DNA from: [Zimmermannella] alba NBRC 15616
GTDB taxonomy: Bacteria > Actinomycetota > Actinomycetes > Actinomycetales > Microbacteriaceae
Length of the DNA stretch: 64,000 nucleotides
Reading direction: 5' to 3'
Assembly: GCF_001570905.1 (NCBI RefSeq)
Contig: NZ_BCSO01000004.1
Location: 1 to 64,000, forward strand
Within the stretch, counting starts at the first letter, position 1. Every line of letters starts with the position of its first letter. Of the stretch, positions 8,411 to 17,854 are shown piece after piece. The notes beneath the pieces were generated by a model. The model saw nothing but the letters and a program-made list of their open reading frames with translations, was not told the origin of the DNA and searched no databases. A program made the translations under genes and the position numbers.

Positions 8411-11017
8411 ATGGAGGACATTGCCCGTCGCGGCCACCTCAAGGTCTACCTCGGCTTCGCACCCGGAGTCGGCAAGACGTACGCCTGCCTGCAAGAGGCG
8501 CGCGAGCTTCGCGACGCTGGGAAAGACGTCGTCGTTGGCCTGATTGAGGACCACGGGCGAGCTCGAACACGCGCCGCGGTTGGGGATCTGGAAGTCTTGC
8601 CCCGAATCCAGATTCCCCACCGTGGCGCGGTGTTTGAGGATATGGACCTTGCGGCACTCCTTGAACGCCGACCTGATGTGGCGGTCGTTGATGAGCTTGC
8701 GCACTCTATTCCGGAGGGAGATAACCCCGAGGGCGCCCGGCCGGGCCCCGGGGCGCACCACACGAAGCGGTGGCAAGACATTGAGACCCTGCTCGAGGCG
8801 GGCATCGATGTGCTTTCAACAGTGAACATTCAACACCTCGAGAGCCTGAACGACGTTGTCGAATCCATCACCGGCCAGCGTCAGCGAGAGACCACACCGG
8901 ACTCTGTGCTTCGCGCCGCCGATGACGTCGAACTCGTCGACCTTCCTCCGGAAGCTCTCCGGGCACGCCTCGCGCGCGGCGAGGTTTACAGCGCGGACAA
9001 GGTGGATGCGGCGCTCGGTTTCTACTTCCGAGTCGGCAACCTCACTGCCCTCCGCGAACTCGCGCTGCTCTGGCTCGCGGACCAGGTCGATGCCCGAATG
9101 ATCGCCTATCGGCGTGAGCACAATATCGAGGCCAGCTGGCCCGCCCGCGAGCGCATCGCAGTTGCGATTACCGGCGGCCCTGAGTCAGAAACCCTCATCC
9201 GCCGCGGCGCTCGCATCGTGGGCCGGCGTGCAGGCCGTGAACTACACGCCGTGCATGTGCTGCGTGACGACGGGCTCGCGAGCGGATCCGCGGCGCTTCT
9301 TGACCGTCAACGCGCGCTCGTCCATGAACTCGGCGGCAGCTGGCACGCGGTCCGGGGCGCAGATCCAGCGCGTGCACTGCTTGCCACGGCGCGTTCCATC
9401 AACGCCTCGCAGCTCGTGATCGGGCAATCGCGGCGCTCCCCCATCGAGCGCTTTTTCGGTGCAGGCGTTGGTGCGCGCATCGTGCGATTTGCAGGCGATA
9501 TCGACGTGCACATCGTCACGCACGACGCTGTCGGACGCGGTCGAGCGCGCGCTGCCCGCGACCCCTCCGCGCTCGGCCGACGCCGCCGCATCCTCGGCTG
9601 GATCCTCTCCCTCGTCGGGTCGGCCCTGCTCACCGCAGGATTCCTCGCGATCGGTCGCGAGACCTTCCCCCAGAGCATCAACCTCTTGAGCTACATCACT
9701 CTGAGCGTCGCTGTTGCACTCGTTGGCGGCATGCTGCCTGCAATCTCCACCTCACTGCTCGGGGCTCTCTTGGTGAACTGGTTCTTCACTCCACCCACCG
9801 GCACGCTCACCATTTCCGAGCCGGAGTCCATCTTCGCGCTCGTGGTCTACGTCGGTGTCGCGGCAGCCGTCGCGTGGGTTGTCGACGGATCGGCTCGGAG
9901 CGCTCGAGCGGCAAATGAAGCCAACCGCCAGGCATCCATTCTCGCGGAGCTCTCCAGCAGCTTCCTCACTGCGGACGAAGATGTTCCGTCGCTTCTCGTT
10001 CGCCTTCGTGATGCGCTGAACCTCGGCGCGGTCGAGCTCGTCCGTCGGCCAGAGCACAAGGAAGACCAGGAAGTCGTGCTCGGCAACGCCGGCGAACCCG
10101 TCGGCGCCGACGCACCCCGACGTCTGAGTCTCGCGGGTGACCTCGAGCTCCGATCAACGGCGTCAGAGCTCGCGCCGGCCGATGAGCAGTTGCTCGAAGC
10201 GTACGGAGGCCGACTCGCACGAGTCGTCGAACATCGCGAACTCCAGCGCGTCCAGATGGAAACGCGAGAACTCAGTGCGGGTAATGACATGCGCACCGCC
10301 CTCTTGGCAGCGGTCTCGCACGACTTGCGCACGCCGCTCACCGCGATCAAGGCTGGCATTTCCAGTCTTCGCATGGATGACATCGAGCTCGACCCTGATG
10401 ACCGAGCCGAGTTGCTCGCCACGATCGAAGCGGGTGCCGACCGCCTCGATGATCTCGTGGCCAATCTGCTCGACATGAGCCGTATTTCGACCGGTATGGT
10501 GCCCGTCCACCGCATCCCGTTCGCAGCTGTTGAGCCGTGCTTGCAGGTGCTCGCAAGCCTCCCCTCAGACGCGCAGGTACGTTTGACTGGCGAGACCGAG
10601 GCCGTGTGCCTCGCCGACCCGGGCCTCGTGGAACGGATCCTTGCAAATGTCTTGGAAAACGCCGTTCGCTACGCACCCGACGCGCCGATTCGTCTCGAGG
10701 TGGGCACGCGTCCGGGTCATGTCGTGTTCCATGTGATCGACCGTGGTCCCGGCGTCGCCGAACATGAACAGGAACATATCTTCACCCCGTTCCGACGACT
10801 CGGGGATGCGACGACGACCGAGGGTCTTGGCCTCGGACTCGCGGTCTCCAAGGGATTTGCAGAGGCCATGGACGGCAACCTCACGGCAGAGGCGACGCCG
10901 GGTGGTGGCCTCACGGTGGTCTTAGATCTCCCGGACAATACGGATCCCTATGATCGTGACCAGGCCCGGGGAATGGGCGAGCGTCGCCGACCGAAACAGG
11001 AGCGTCACGCATCATGA
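8411..11017 (+). CDS. kdpD: Sensor histidine kinase KdpD
   Basis: A membrane sensor kinase of 868 residues. The N-terminal KdpD domain has Walker A GFAPGVGKT (15-23) and DELAH (94-98), followed by a universal-stress-protein-like domain. Four membrane helices lie near 400-500, followed by a GAF-like region. The kinase core has AVSHDLRTPLTAIKAG (phospho-acceptor His637), NVLENAVRYAP, DRGPGV and EGLGLGLAVSKGFAEAMDG. Between DELAH and KRWQD there is a Pro/Gly-rich stretch about 11 residues longer than in E. coli KdpD. I chose the ATG at 8411, 10 bp past the kdpC stop, because the family begins with RRGHLKVYLGFAPGVGKT. Its stop overlaps kdpE (ATGA). Confidence 0.96.
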   Translation: MEDIARRGHLKVYLGFAPGVGKTYACLQEARELRDAGKDVVVGLIEDHGRARTRAAVGDLEVLPRIQIPHRGAVFEDMDLAALLERRPDVAVVDELAHSIPEGDNPEGARPGPGAHHTKRWQDIETLLEAGIDVLSTVNIQHLESLNDVVESITGQRQRETTPDSVLRAADDVELVDLPPEALRARLARGEVYSADKVDAALGFYFRVGNLTALRELALLWLADQVDARMIAYRREHNIEASWPARERIAVAITGGPESETLIRRGARIVGRRAGRELHAVHVLRDDGLASGSAALLDRQRALVHELGGSWHAVRGADPARALLATARSINASQLVIGQSRRSPIERFFGAGVGARIVRFAGDIDVHIVTHDAVGRGRARAARDPSALGRRRRILGWILSLVGSALLTAGFLAIGRETFPQSINLLSYITLSVAVALVGGMLPAISTSLLGALLVNWFFTPPTGTLTISEPESIFALVVYVGVAAAVAWVVDGSARSARAANEANRQASILAELSSSFLTADEDVPSLLVRLRDALNLGAVELVRRPEHKEDQEVVLGNAGEPVGADAPRRLSLAGDLELRSTASELAPADEQLLEAYGGRLARVVEHRELQRVQMETRELSAGNDMRTALLAAVSHDLRTPLTAIKAGISSLRMDDIELDPDDRAELLATIEAGADRLDDLVANLLDMSRISTGMVPVHRIPFAAVEPCLQVLASLPSDAQVRLTGETEAVCLADPGLVERILANVLENAVRYAPDAPIRLEVGTRPGHVVFHVIDRGPGVAEHEQEHIFTPFRRLGDATTTEGLGLGLAVSKGFAEAMDGNLTAEATPGGGLTVVLDLPDNTDPYDRDQARGMGERRRPKQERHAS

Positions 11018-11715
11018 GCTGTGTCCTCATCGTCGAAGACGACGCACAGATCGCTCGCGCACTTGCCGTCAATCTCAAGGCACGCCGCTACGACGTCATG
11101 TTGGCGAAGGACGGCGCCACTGCCCTGGTCCTGGCTGCCAACCACCACCCTGATGCTGTGCTGCTTGACCTCGGCCTTCCCGACATGGATGGCGTTGCCG
11201 TGATCAGCGGACTTCGCGGCTGGTCGAATGTGCCGATCCTCGTCGTCTCGGCCCGACACGACGGCGCGCAGAAAATCCTGGCGCTGGATGCGGGCGCCGA
11301 TGACTACGTTGACAAGCCGTTTGCCATGGATGAGCTCCTCGCGCGGCTCCGCGCAGCACTTCGACGTGGAGCGGGCACCGCGAGCGTGCCCGTCGACGAG
11401 ACGTCTCGCGTGGTGACTTCCGACGGCCGCCTCGTCATCGATCTCGCCGAGACGCGAGTGACGCTGGATGGCGAGGCTGTGAGGGTCACGCCGATCGAAT
11501 GGAAGATTCTTGAGCTCTTCGCCCGCAATCCCGACCGGCTCCTGAGCCAGCGGCAACTCCTTGCTCGCGTCTGGGGACCGGGCTACGAAGAAGAGAAACA
11601 CTACTCGCGCGTGTACCTATCGCAGCTTCGACACAAGCTGGAGCGGTATCCGTCCGCTCCCGAGTGGTTCCGAACGGAACCCGGCATGGGGTACCGATTC
11701 ACGCCGAATGGCTGA
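11014..11715 (+). CDS. kdpE: Response regulator KdpE
   Basis: An OmpR/PhoB-family regulator of 233 residues. The receiver domain has the acidic pair EDD (8-10), phospho-acceptor Asp52 in LLDLGLPD, and the conserved Lys in DKPF. A winged-helix DNA-binding domain follows (VTPIEWKILELFARNPDRLLSQ ... YLSQLRHKLE, GYRFTP). It is the partner of the overlapping kdpD gene and would activate the kdp operon at low K+ or under turgor stress. The phased GTCAA repeats at 3684-3731 fit its binding mode. Confidence 0.96.
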   Translation: MSCVLIVEDDAQIARALAVNLKARRYDVMLAKDGATALVLAANHHPDAVLLDLGLPDMDGVAVISGLRGWSNVPILVVSARHDGAQKILALDAGADDYVDKPFAMDELLARLRAALRRGAGTASVPVDETSRVVTSDGRLVIDLAETRVTLDGEAVRVTPIEWKILELFARNPDRLLSQRQLLARVWGPGYEEEKHYSRVYLSQLRHKLERYPSAPEWFRTEPGMGYRFTPNG

Positions 11716-11751
11716 TCGCCAGCGCGGCACGGAAGCACGTACGGTGGAGGC

Positions 11752-12186
11752 ATGACTTCAGCGAATGTGCGCCGAGCCCCCAAGGGCCTGTTCTACTTCA
11801 TTGATGCGGCGCTGGTGCTGCTGTTTGCGGTGCTCGGCCGAAACTCGCACGGGGAAGACCTTTCACTCGGTGGCGTCTTTTCAACGGTGTGGCCGTTCCT
11901 CGTGGCGCTCCTTGTCTCGTGGATCTCGCTCGAGACATTGAAGAAGGATCCGCGCCGTGTGTGGGCTGCCGGAGTTGTCGTGTGGCTTGTCACCGTCGCG
12001 GGTGGCCTCGCACTCCGAGTGCTCAGCGGCAATACCGCCGAGTTCCCGTTCATCATCGTGACGACGATCGTGCTCGGTGCGTTCCTCATCGGACACCGCC
12101 TCATCGCGTCACTCTTCGCCCGGCGAGGCGAGCGCACTGCAGACGCCGCAGAGAGCCTGCTCGCCGAAGACTCCTCCTCCCGATAG
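11752..12186 (+). CDS. DUF3054 family membrane protein
   Basis: A 144-residue protein with four predicted membrane helices (about 15-30, 42-60, 72-90, 100-122) and a charged, cytoplasmic-looking tail (RRGERTADAAESLLAEDSSSR). The pattern DAALVLLFAVLGRNSHGED near the N-terminus is typical of the actinobacterial DUF3054 family, whose function is unknown. It begins 36 bp after kdpE on the same strand, so it could be transcribed by read-through from the kdp operon, but there is no evidence of a functional link. Confidence 0.85.
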   Translation: MTSANVRRAPKGLFYFIDAALVLLFAVLGRNSHGEDLSLGGVFSTVWPFLVALLVSWISLETLKKDPRRVWAAGVVVWLVTVAGGLALRVLSGNTAEFPFIIVTTIVLGAFLIGHRLIASLFARRGERTADAAESLLAEDSSSR

Positions 12187-12311
12187 ATCTGCCATACGTT
12201 GGCGGCGAACAACGTCGCAAGGCCGATGCTCGTATCAGCTTGCCTTGCTAGCCTCCAACACATGTTCGGCCCCTGTGTGCCGGGCGTCCGCCCACCTACC
12301 TCGGAGTGATG

Positions 12312-13211
12312 ATGGCAAACTCAGCCCTCAAGAACAATGACTTCTTCAATGGTCGCGCCACGGCGACCCCAGCTGTGCCGACCCCGCAGCAGTACGGCCA
12401 GCAGCCTCAGTTCGGCCAGCAGCCGGCCTACGGTCAGGCACCGCAGTACGGACAGCAGCAGTACGGCTACCAGCAGGCACCGAGCCCCGAGCAGCTGTAC
12501 CAGCAGTTCCAGGCACCTGCTGCCACGCGTGACCAGATGGACCGCATGTCCTACGAGGACGTTATCGCGAAGACCGCTGGCGTGTTTGCCGTCCTGCTCG
12601 CATCGGCTGCCCTCGCATGGTTCGTGCCGCTGCTCGCGATTGTCGGCGCGCTCGGCGCGCTCGTGACCGGCATCGTCCTCGCCTTCAAGCGCAAGCCCTC
12701 ACCCGCACTCACCTTCACCTTCGGTGTGTTCGAGGGCTTCCTTGTGGGTGGATTCTCGTCGCTCCTGGAGGCGCAGTACGCCGGCATCGTGTTCCAGGCG
12801 GGCCTCGCGACGGCCGTCGTGATCGGCGTTGTACTGCTACTTTTCCTCAACAGCAAGGTCCGCACTTCGCCGAAGTTCACGCAGTTCTTCATGATCGCGG
12901 GCCTCGCCTACTTCATCTTCTCACTGCTCAACTTCGGCCTCATGATGTTTGGTGCTGGCCAGCAGTTCGGCACCTGGGGCCTGCGCTCGATCGAGGTGTT
13001 CGGCATCCCGCTCGGCGTCATCATCGGGATCTTCGCCGTGCTGATGGGCGCCTATATGCTCGTCACGGACTTCGAGTACGTGCAGCGCGGCGTCCGTGGT
13101 GGCGCACCCCGCGCTTACGGCTGGATTGCGGCGTACTCGCTCGTGTCAACGGTCGTCTACATCTACATCGAGCTCCTGCGGATCATCGCCATCCTGCGCG
13201 GCAACGACTAG
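12312..13211 (+). CDS. Bax inhibitor-1/YccA-like membrane protein with Q/Y-rich N-terminus
   Basis: A 299-residue protein. Residues 1-75 are low-complexity, rich in Gln, Tyr, Gly and Pro with QYGQQ/QFGQQ-type repeats. The rest forms seven membrane helices with the YccA-family layout (ARTRDQMDRMSYEDVIAKTAGVF equivalent start, LVTDFEYVQRGVRGGAPRAYGWIAAYSL near the end; this last segment is the conserved half-channel region). Three start codons lie in a row (12306, 12309, 12312); GGAG at 12303-12306 best fits the third. The function in bacteria is not settled; a Ca2+ leak or protease-modulating role is known for relatives. Confidence 0.85.
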   Translation: MANSALKNNDFFNGRATATPAVPTPQQYGQQPQFGQQPAYGQAPQYGQQQYGYQQAPSPEQLYQQFQAPAATRDQMDRMSYEDVIAKTAGVFAVLLASAALAWFVPLLAIVGALGALVTGIVLAFKRKPSPALTFTFGVFEGFLVGGFSSLLEAQYAGIVFQAGLATAVVIGVVLLLFLNSKVRTSPKFTQFFMIAGLAYFIFSLLNFGLMMFGAGQQFGTWGLRSIEVFGIPLGVIIGIFAVLMGAYMLVTDFEYVQRGVRGGAPRAYGWIAAYSLVSTVVYIYIELLRIIAILRGND

Positions 13212-13224
13212 TTCGTTCCAAATG

Positions 13225-13264
13225 AATGTGTGGGGCCAGTCCAAGCGGACTGGCCCCACACATT
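13225..13264. terminator. Bidirectional hairpin between convergent genes
   Basis: Arms 13225-13242 and 13247-13264 are perfect 18-bp complements around the tetraloop AAGC. The hairpin sits 13 bp after the YccA-like gene and 56 bp from the end of the opposing transporter gene. There is no strong T-run on either side. Confidence 0.75.
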
Positions 13265-13320
13265 TCTGGATGCGGTTCTGAGGTGGTCGAATGCCGCCGC
13301 GAGGAGATTACCCGATGAGT

Positions 13321-14511
13321 TCAGGACTCGTCGTCTCGCGAGGTGTCGACATCCTCCGGCAGTGGGATGAGGCCCGTGATCGTGCCGGTCGTCGGCTCGG
13401 GGTCGTGGTCGTGGCTGATGCGCTCGGGGTCGACGCGGACGATACCGATGAGACCGGTCTGCATCGTAATCGCGTGCGTGCCAGGCTGCTGCTCCGCCTC
13501 CTGCAGCGCGAGCGCCTGAGCAGCGGCCGAGGGCGGCGGCAGCGTAATCGGCAGGGTGATCGGTGCGGTGACTGGGCCAAGCGGCGCCTCGAGCGTGACC
13601 GTATCCGGCGCGAGACGCACACACACAACACCGCCCACGACAAGCACCGCACCCAGCAGCTGCACGATCGACGGCGTCTCGCTCAGCATGAGGGCCGAGA
13701 GGATCATCGTGACGAGCACCTCAAGCAGGCCGAGGAACGAGGCGAGGCGCGAACCGATCGCCTTCGACGCGAGAATGCCGCCCATGTAGCCAAAGACGGT
13801 GCCAAAGAGGATCACCACACCCATCGACACCCACCAGGGCAGGCCACCAAGAATGTCCACGGTGCCGAAGTGAAACTCCATCGGCACGAGCCCCGTTACC
13901 CCGACAAGGCCCACGGTGAGCGAGGCGACCGTGAGGCCGCCCGCCGCGAGCGCGACCGGCGGCAGGTCATCCGGGAGTGCCTCCGCAATGAGGTAATACC
14001 CACACACGCACACCGCCGCCGCCACACCCGCGAGCACACCGAGCGGGTTGATGCCGCCCGCCGAGGCGAGGTCGAGGGCCAAGAGTAGACCGGCCACGCT
14101 GAGCCCGGCCCCCAGCAACGACAGCGTCGCGGGACGGTGCTTCGTGCGTGCCCACGCAATGAAGAGCAGGAGCACTGGCGAGAGGTACTGCAGCAGGAGC
14201 GCCACGCTCACCGGCATGAGGGCCACTGCCGAGTAGTAGAACGCCTGCGTCAAAGCAATCGCACTCAGACCATAACCGACAAGCCATTTCCATCGACGCA
14301 CGAACACCATGAGGTCGTTGCGGGTCACGATGAGCGCGATCGGCAAGAGGATGACCGCAGCACCCGTGGCACGCATCCACACGGCCGCGAGCGGCGACCA
14401 CCCAACATTCAGGAGCGGTTTCACGAACGGGCCAGAACCCGCAAAGCAGATGGCGGTGAAGATCGCGATGACGAGTCCAGTCTTGCGGCCAATGGTGGGC
14501 AGCTGTGGCAC
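13321..14511 (-). CDS. EamA/DMT-family transporter
   Basis: A ten-helix drug/metabolite transporter of 396 residues made of two EamA halves (about residues 10-140 and 155-290). Helix sequences such as GLVIAIFTAICFAGSGPFVKPLL and the second-half SRLASFLGLLEVLVTMILSALMLSE are typical. About 95 residues of cytoplasmic tail, rich in Pro and Thr and ending DVDTSRDDES, extend past the last helix, longer than usual for the family. The substrate is unknown; relatives export amino acids or metabolites. It is transcribed toward the YccA-like gene. Confidence 0.88.
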   Translation of the reverse strand: MPQLPTIGRKTGLVIAIFTAICFAGSGPFVKPLLNVGWSPLAAVWMRATGAAVILLPIALIVTRNDLMVFVRRWKWLVGYGLSAIALTQAFYYSAVALMPVSVALLLQYLSPVLLLFIAWARTKHRPATLSLLGAGLSVAGLLLALDLASAGGINPLGVLAGVAAAVCVCGYYLIAEALPDDLPPVALAAGGLTVASLTVGLVGVTGLVPMEFHFGTVDILGGLPWWVSMGVVILFGTVFGYMGGILASKAIGSRLASFLGLLEVLVTMILSALMLSETPSIVQLLGAVLVVGGVVCVRLAPDTVTLEAPLGPVTAPITLPITLPPPSAAAQALALQEAEQQPGTHAITMQTGLIGIVRVDPERISHDHDPEPTTGTITGLIPLPEDVDTSRDDES

Positions 14512-14602
14512 TGCGCTCCTTCCGGGGTGAGACGGGGGTCTCAGACCCCAGTGTGTGAGCGAATGTCACCGCAGGTGGCATCCGATGGGACGACGATACG
14601 CC

Positions 14603-14656
14603 GAACGGGCGCCCCGCGTCACTGTGACATCTGCACAGTGTTTGGGACGCCCGTTC
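14603..14656. repeat. Composite palindrome between transporter and guaA
   Basis: Outer arms GAACGGGCG (14603-14611) and CGCCCGTTC (14648-14656) enclose a second inverted pair, CACTGTG (14620-14626) and CACAGTG (14634-14640). It lies 20 bp past the guaA stop on the minus strand. A smaller hairpin, 14661-14677, overlaps the guaA stop codon. Together they probably end guaA transcription, although no T-run follows the large one. Confidence 0.55.
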
Positions 14657-14675
14657 TACAAAGCCTCAGTGAGGC

Positions 14676-16277
14676 TTACTCCCATTCGATGGTCCCCGGC
14701 GGCTTCGAGGTGACGTCGAGCACGACGCGGTTAATGCCGTCGACCTCGTTCGTAATGCGGTTCGAAATACGAGCCGTGACGTCGTACGGGAGACGCGTCC
14801 AGTCGGCCGTCATAGCGTCTTCACTCGAGACGGGGCGCAGCACGATCGGGTGACCGTAGGTGCGGCCGTCGCCCTGCACCCCCACCGAGCGCACGTCGGC
14901 GAGGAGCACGACCGGGCACTGCCAGATCGACTCATCGAGGCCGGCAGCGGTGAGCTCTTCGCGGACGATGGCGTCTGCTTCGCGGAGCAGGTCAAGGCGC
15001 TCCTGCGTGACTTCACCGATGATGCGGATGCCGAGACCCGGGCCCGGGAACGGCTGGCGGGCCACGATGACCTCGGGCACACCAAGTTCACGACCAACCG
15101 CGCGGACCTCATCCTTGAAAAGGGTGCGAAGCGGCTCAACGAGCTCAAACTTGAGGTCTTCTGGCAGACCACCCACATTGTGGTGCGACTTGATGTTGGC
15201 CGTGCCGGAGCCGCCACCGGATTCCACGACGTCCGGGTAGAGCGTGCCCTGCACGAGGAAGCGGATACCGTCGCCGCCGTCTTCCTGCGATTCGGCAACG
15301 AGCTGGGTCTCTGCCTGCTCGAAGACGCGGATGAACTCGCGACCGATGATCTTGCGCTTCATCTCCGGGTCGGTGACACCGGCAAGTTCGCCAAGGAACT
15401 GCTCGCGAGCATCCACCGTGACCAGGCGCACGCCGATCGCCTTCACGTAGTCCTGTTCAACCTGCTCGCGCTCGCCCTTGCGGAGGAGGCCGTGGTCGAC
15501 GAAGACGCAGGTGAGGCGGTCGCCGACAGCGCGGTGAATGAGGGCGGCTGCGACAGCCGAGTCAACGCCGCCCGAGAGTGCGCAGAGCACCTTCGCGTCG
15601 GGGCCAATCTGCTGACGGATGCGCTCGACCTGCTCCTCAATGACCTCGCCCGGCGTCCAGTCACCGGGAAGGCCTGCCGAACGGTGAAGGAACGACTCGA
15701 GGAGTTCCTGGCCATGCTCGGAGTGGAGCACTTCGGGGTGCCACTGCACGCCGTAGAGCTTGCGCTCCTCATCGGCGAAGGCGGCGACCGGCGTGTCGGC
15801 GGTGGAGGCGAGGATCGTGCAGCCCTCCGGCGCCTTCGAGACCGAGTCTCCGTGGCTCATCCACACCGTCTGCGAGGTGGGCTGATCCTCGAGGAGGGTC
15901 GACGAAGCATCCGTGAGGGTGACGGCCGTCGAACCGTATTCGCGGTGGCCGGTGCGGGCGACCTCGCCACCGAGCTGGGTGGCCATGGTCTGGAATCCGT
16001 AGCAGATGCCGAGCGTCGGGATACCGAGCTCGAGGATGCCCTTGTCGAGCGAGGGTGCACCCTCGGCATACACGGACGACGGACCACCCGAGAGGATGAT
16101 CGCTACGGGCTGCTTCGCGGCAACTTCAGCGGCCGTGATCGTGTGCGGCACGATCTCGGAGTAGCAGCGGGCTTCGCGCACGCGACGTGCGATGAGCTGC
16201 GCATACTGGGCGCCGAAGTCGACCACGAGCACGGGGCGGTGATCAGTGCCATTCACGACGGCGGTGTCCTCGGTCAT
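14676..16277 (-). CDS. guaA: GMP synthase (glutamine-hydrolysing)
   Basis: Converts XMP to GMP using glutamine and ATP; 533 residues. The class I amidotransferase domain has SGGPSSVY, the catalytic Cys92 in LGICYGFQ and the [11 protein letters not shown] segment. The ATP-pyrophosphatase domain has the PP-loop SGGVDSAV, and the dimerisation domain ends PPGTIEWE. I chose the ATG at 16275-16277 because GAGAGG lies seven bases upstream and the family starts with [14 protein letters not shown]. It is one of three guanine-nucleotide genes within 8 kb. Confidence 0.97.
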   Translation of the reverse strand: MTEDTAVVNGTDHRPVLVVDFGAQYAQLIARRVREARCYSEIVPHTITAAEVAAKQPVAIILSGGPSSVYAEGAPSLDKGILELGIPTLGICYGFQTMATQLGGEVARTGHREYGSTAVTLTDASSTLLEDQPTSQTVWMSHGDSVSKAPEGCTILASTADTPVAAFADEERKLYGVQWHPEVLHSEHGQELLESFLHRSAGLPGDWTPGEVIEEQVERIRQQIGPDAKVLCALSGGVDSAVAAALIHRAVGDRLTCVFVDHGLLRKGEREQVEQDYVKAIGVRLVTVDAREQFLGELAGVTDPEMKRKIIGREFIRVFEQAETQLVAESQEDGGDGIRFLVQGTLYPDVVESGGGSGTANIKSHHNVGGLPEDLKFELVEPLRTLFKDEVRAVGRELGVPEVIVARQPFPGPGLGIRIIGEVTQERLDLLREADAIVREELTAAGLDESIWQCPVVLLADVRSVGVQGDGRTYGHPIVLRPVSSEDAMTADWTRLPYDVTARISNRITNEVDGINRVVLDVTSKPPGTIEWE

Positions 16278-16320
16278 AGTGCCTCTCGGTTGGGCGCACA
16301 GGGCGCAGATGAATGTTTGG

Positions 16321-16896
16321 CTAGTAGGTTTTGTGAGTCGTGCGGGGCCCCTCGTTCGCCTGGGCACGTCGTGCAGCTTCGCTGCGCACCTCGGCATCGA
16401 GCGCGGCACGTTCAACGCTGCTCAGGCTTTGTTCGAATTCGCGCAGCTCGGCGTCCTCGTCGGCCTGGGCCTGATGGTCGGCAGCTGCGGCCGCGACTTC
16501 GCGGTCAGCTCGACGTCCCATAACGTACTCCGTCACGAACGACAGGAAGGGAACGACGCCACCCCCTGCCATCGCGAGCAGCACCCAGAGTGGCCAGCGC
16601 ATCCGCATCCAGAGCAAGTACGCGGCGATGAGGTACACAACGTAGAACCAGCCGTGAACGATGAGCACCCAGAGGCTGAGGTTGAGCGCGACCGTGGTTC
16701 CCTCCTGCACAAAGGCCAAGAAGCCAAAGGGGCCGCCAAGTTCCAGCTCGAGATGGAAGGCGTACTTGAACACCATTTCTGCGACAAGGAGCAGCAGCAG
16801 CACACCGGTGACGTAGGCAGTCACGGTGTAGAAGCGACGCGCACGATGAATCTTCGGGATGTTTTCGAGGCGAATCGCGTGAGTCATGCCGTTCAT
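16321..16896 (-). CDS. DUF3817 domain membrane protein
   Basis: A 191-residue protein with an N-terminal domain of three membrane helices (about residues 25-45, 62-85 and 92-115), matching DUF3817 ([58 protein letters not shown]). A 60-residue Ala/Glu/Arg-rich helical tail follows. Start codons at 16896 and 16887 are both possible; the first lies 1 bp from the stop of the upstream SURF1-like gene, implying coupling. Function unknown. It lies 43 bp upstream of guaA, a common neighbour in actinobacteria. Confidence 0.85.
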   Translation of the reverse strand: MNGMTHAIRLENIPKIHRARRFYTVTAYVTGVLLLLLVAEMVFKYAFHLELELGGPFGFLAFVQEGTTVALNLSLWVLIVHGWFYVVYLIAAYLLWMRMRWPLWVLLAMAGGGVVPFLSFVTEYVMGRRADREVAAAAADHQAQADEDAELREFEQSLSSVERAALDAEVRSEAARRAQANEGPRTTHKTY

Positions 16897-16897
16897 T

Positions 16898-17785
16898 CTA
16901 GGAGTATGTGCCCGGATCGATGCCCTCGCGAGCCGCGCGAAGGGCACGGAGCCGTTCGCGGCGGATCTCAGCCTCAAGTTCGGCCCGGCTGGGTGCACTG
17001 ACGTGTTCGCGGGCGTAGTCGTCCCGCACGAGCCGCCACCAGAGATAGAACGCGAAGAGAGCGAAAATGATCCACTCAGCGGCGTAGAAGATGTTGAGCC
17101 AGTTGAGTTCACCACCGGCGTCGACGAGCTGCTGTTGGATCGCCTCGGTTCCGGCTGGCAGTTCCACGCCGCTTTTCACGGTGACATACGCACTGTAGGC
17201 GCTCGGGCTGGGCGTCTCCCATCGGTTCACGAGGTAGGCAGGGCTCATCTGCTCAAGACCGAGCGGGTCTCGGCCGTTATCGGGAGCGGCAGGGGCCTGT
17301 CCGTATTCGAGGATGCCGGTGAAGGGCCGCGCGTCAGCGGCACCGGAGGCAATCTGCGTACGCAGTGTCTCCGCTGCAGCGACGGCGGTTGGTTCGTCTG
17401 GTGCCCAGGCGAGGGCCACCGCTAGGCCGGGCAATTCGGTCGGCTTGGCTGCATCGCCAGCCAGCCCATCACCATCATCACTGACGTGGGCTCTGGAGAT
17501 GATCCACCATCCGTCAGTCGCGCCCTGCAGACGGTTCGGCAACACCTCAACATCGGCCGCATCAAGGACACCCTCGAAGCTGACCACAGCGCCAATCGAG
17601 CGTTCATAGAGCGACTGTTGCGGTTTGAGGTGTTCGCCGAGAGGTGTCGGCTGCTCATTGACAGTGTGGGTGCTGCGGTGCGCCAGGGAGGCGATGGCAG
17701 ATGAGATCTGCCACTGCGCGAGGGCCGCGAAGATCGCAGCAACGGCGAGGACGAGCGTCAGCATGAGGAGCCACTTGGGCTTCAT
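16898..17785 (-). CDS. SURF1-like family protein
   Basis: A 295-residue protein with an N-terminal membrane helix (WLLMLTLVLAVAAIFAALAQWQ) and a second near the C-terminus (WLNIFYAAEWIIFALFAFYLWWRLVRDDY). The arrangement of two helices around an extracytoplasmic domain, with FEGVLD, GWWIISRAHV and the end pattern NWLNIFYAAEW, fits actinobacterial SURF1 proteins, which assist assembly of cytochrome c oxidase. The tail is a charged helix. Start uncertain: ATG 17785 fits the family, while a GTG at 17842 would add 19 residues. No oxidase genes are nearby. Confidence 0.8.
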   Translation of the reverse strand: MKPKWLLMLTLVLAVAAIFAALAQWQISSAIASLAHRSTHTVNEQPTPLGEHLKPQQSLYERSIGAVVSFEGVLDAADVEVLPNRLQGATDGWWIISRAHVSDDGDGLAGDAAKPTELPGLAVALAWAPDEPTAVAAAETLRTQIASGAADARPFTGILEYGQAPAAPDNGRDPLGLEQMSPAYLVNRWETPSPSAYSAYVTVKSGVELPAGTEAIQQQLVDAGGELNWLNIFYAAEWIIFALFAFYLWWRLVRDDYAREHVSAPSRAELEAEIRRERLRALRAAREGIDPGTYS

Positions 17786-17854
17786 GGCGTGTGCGAGCAC
17801 ACTGGTGCTCGCTGCAGGCGCTCGTCCTCGATCGTCGTGCACGGAATCTCGGCC

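Noticed and set aside
14535-14549. GGGGTCT-C-AGACCCC inverted pair upstream of the DMT transporter
   Set aside because: A one-base loop cannot form a simple hairpin; it might be an operator but nothing else supports it.
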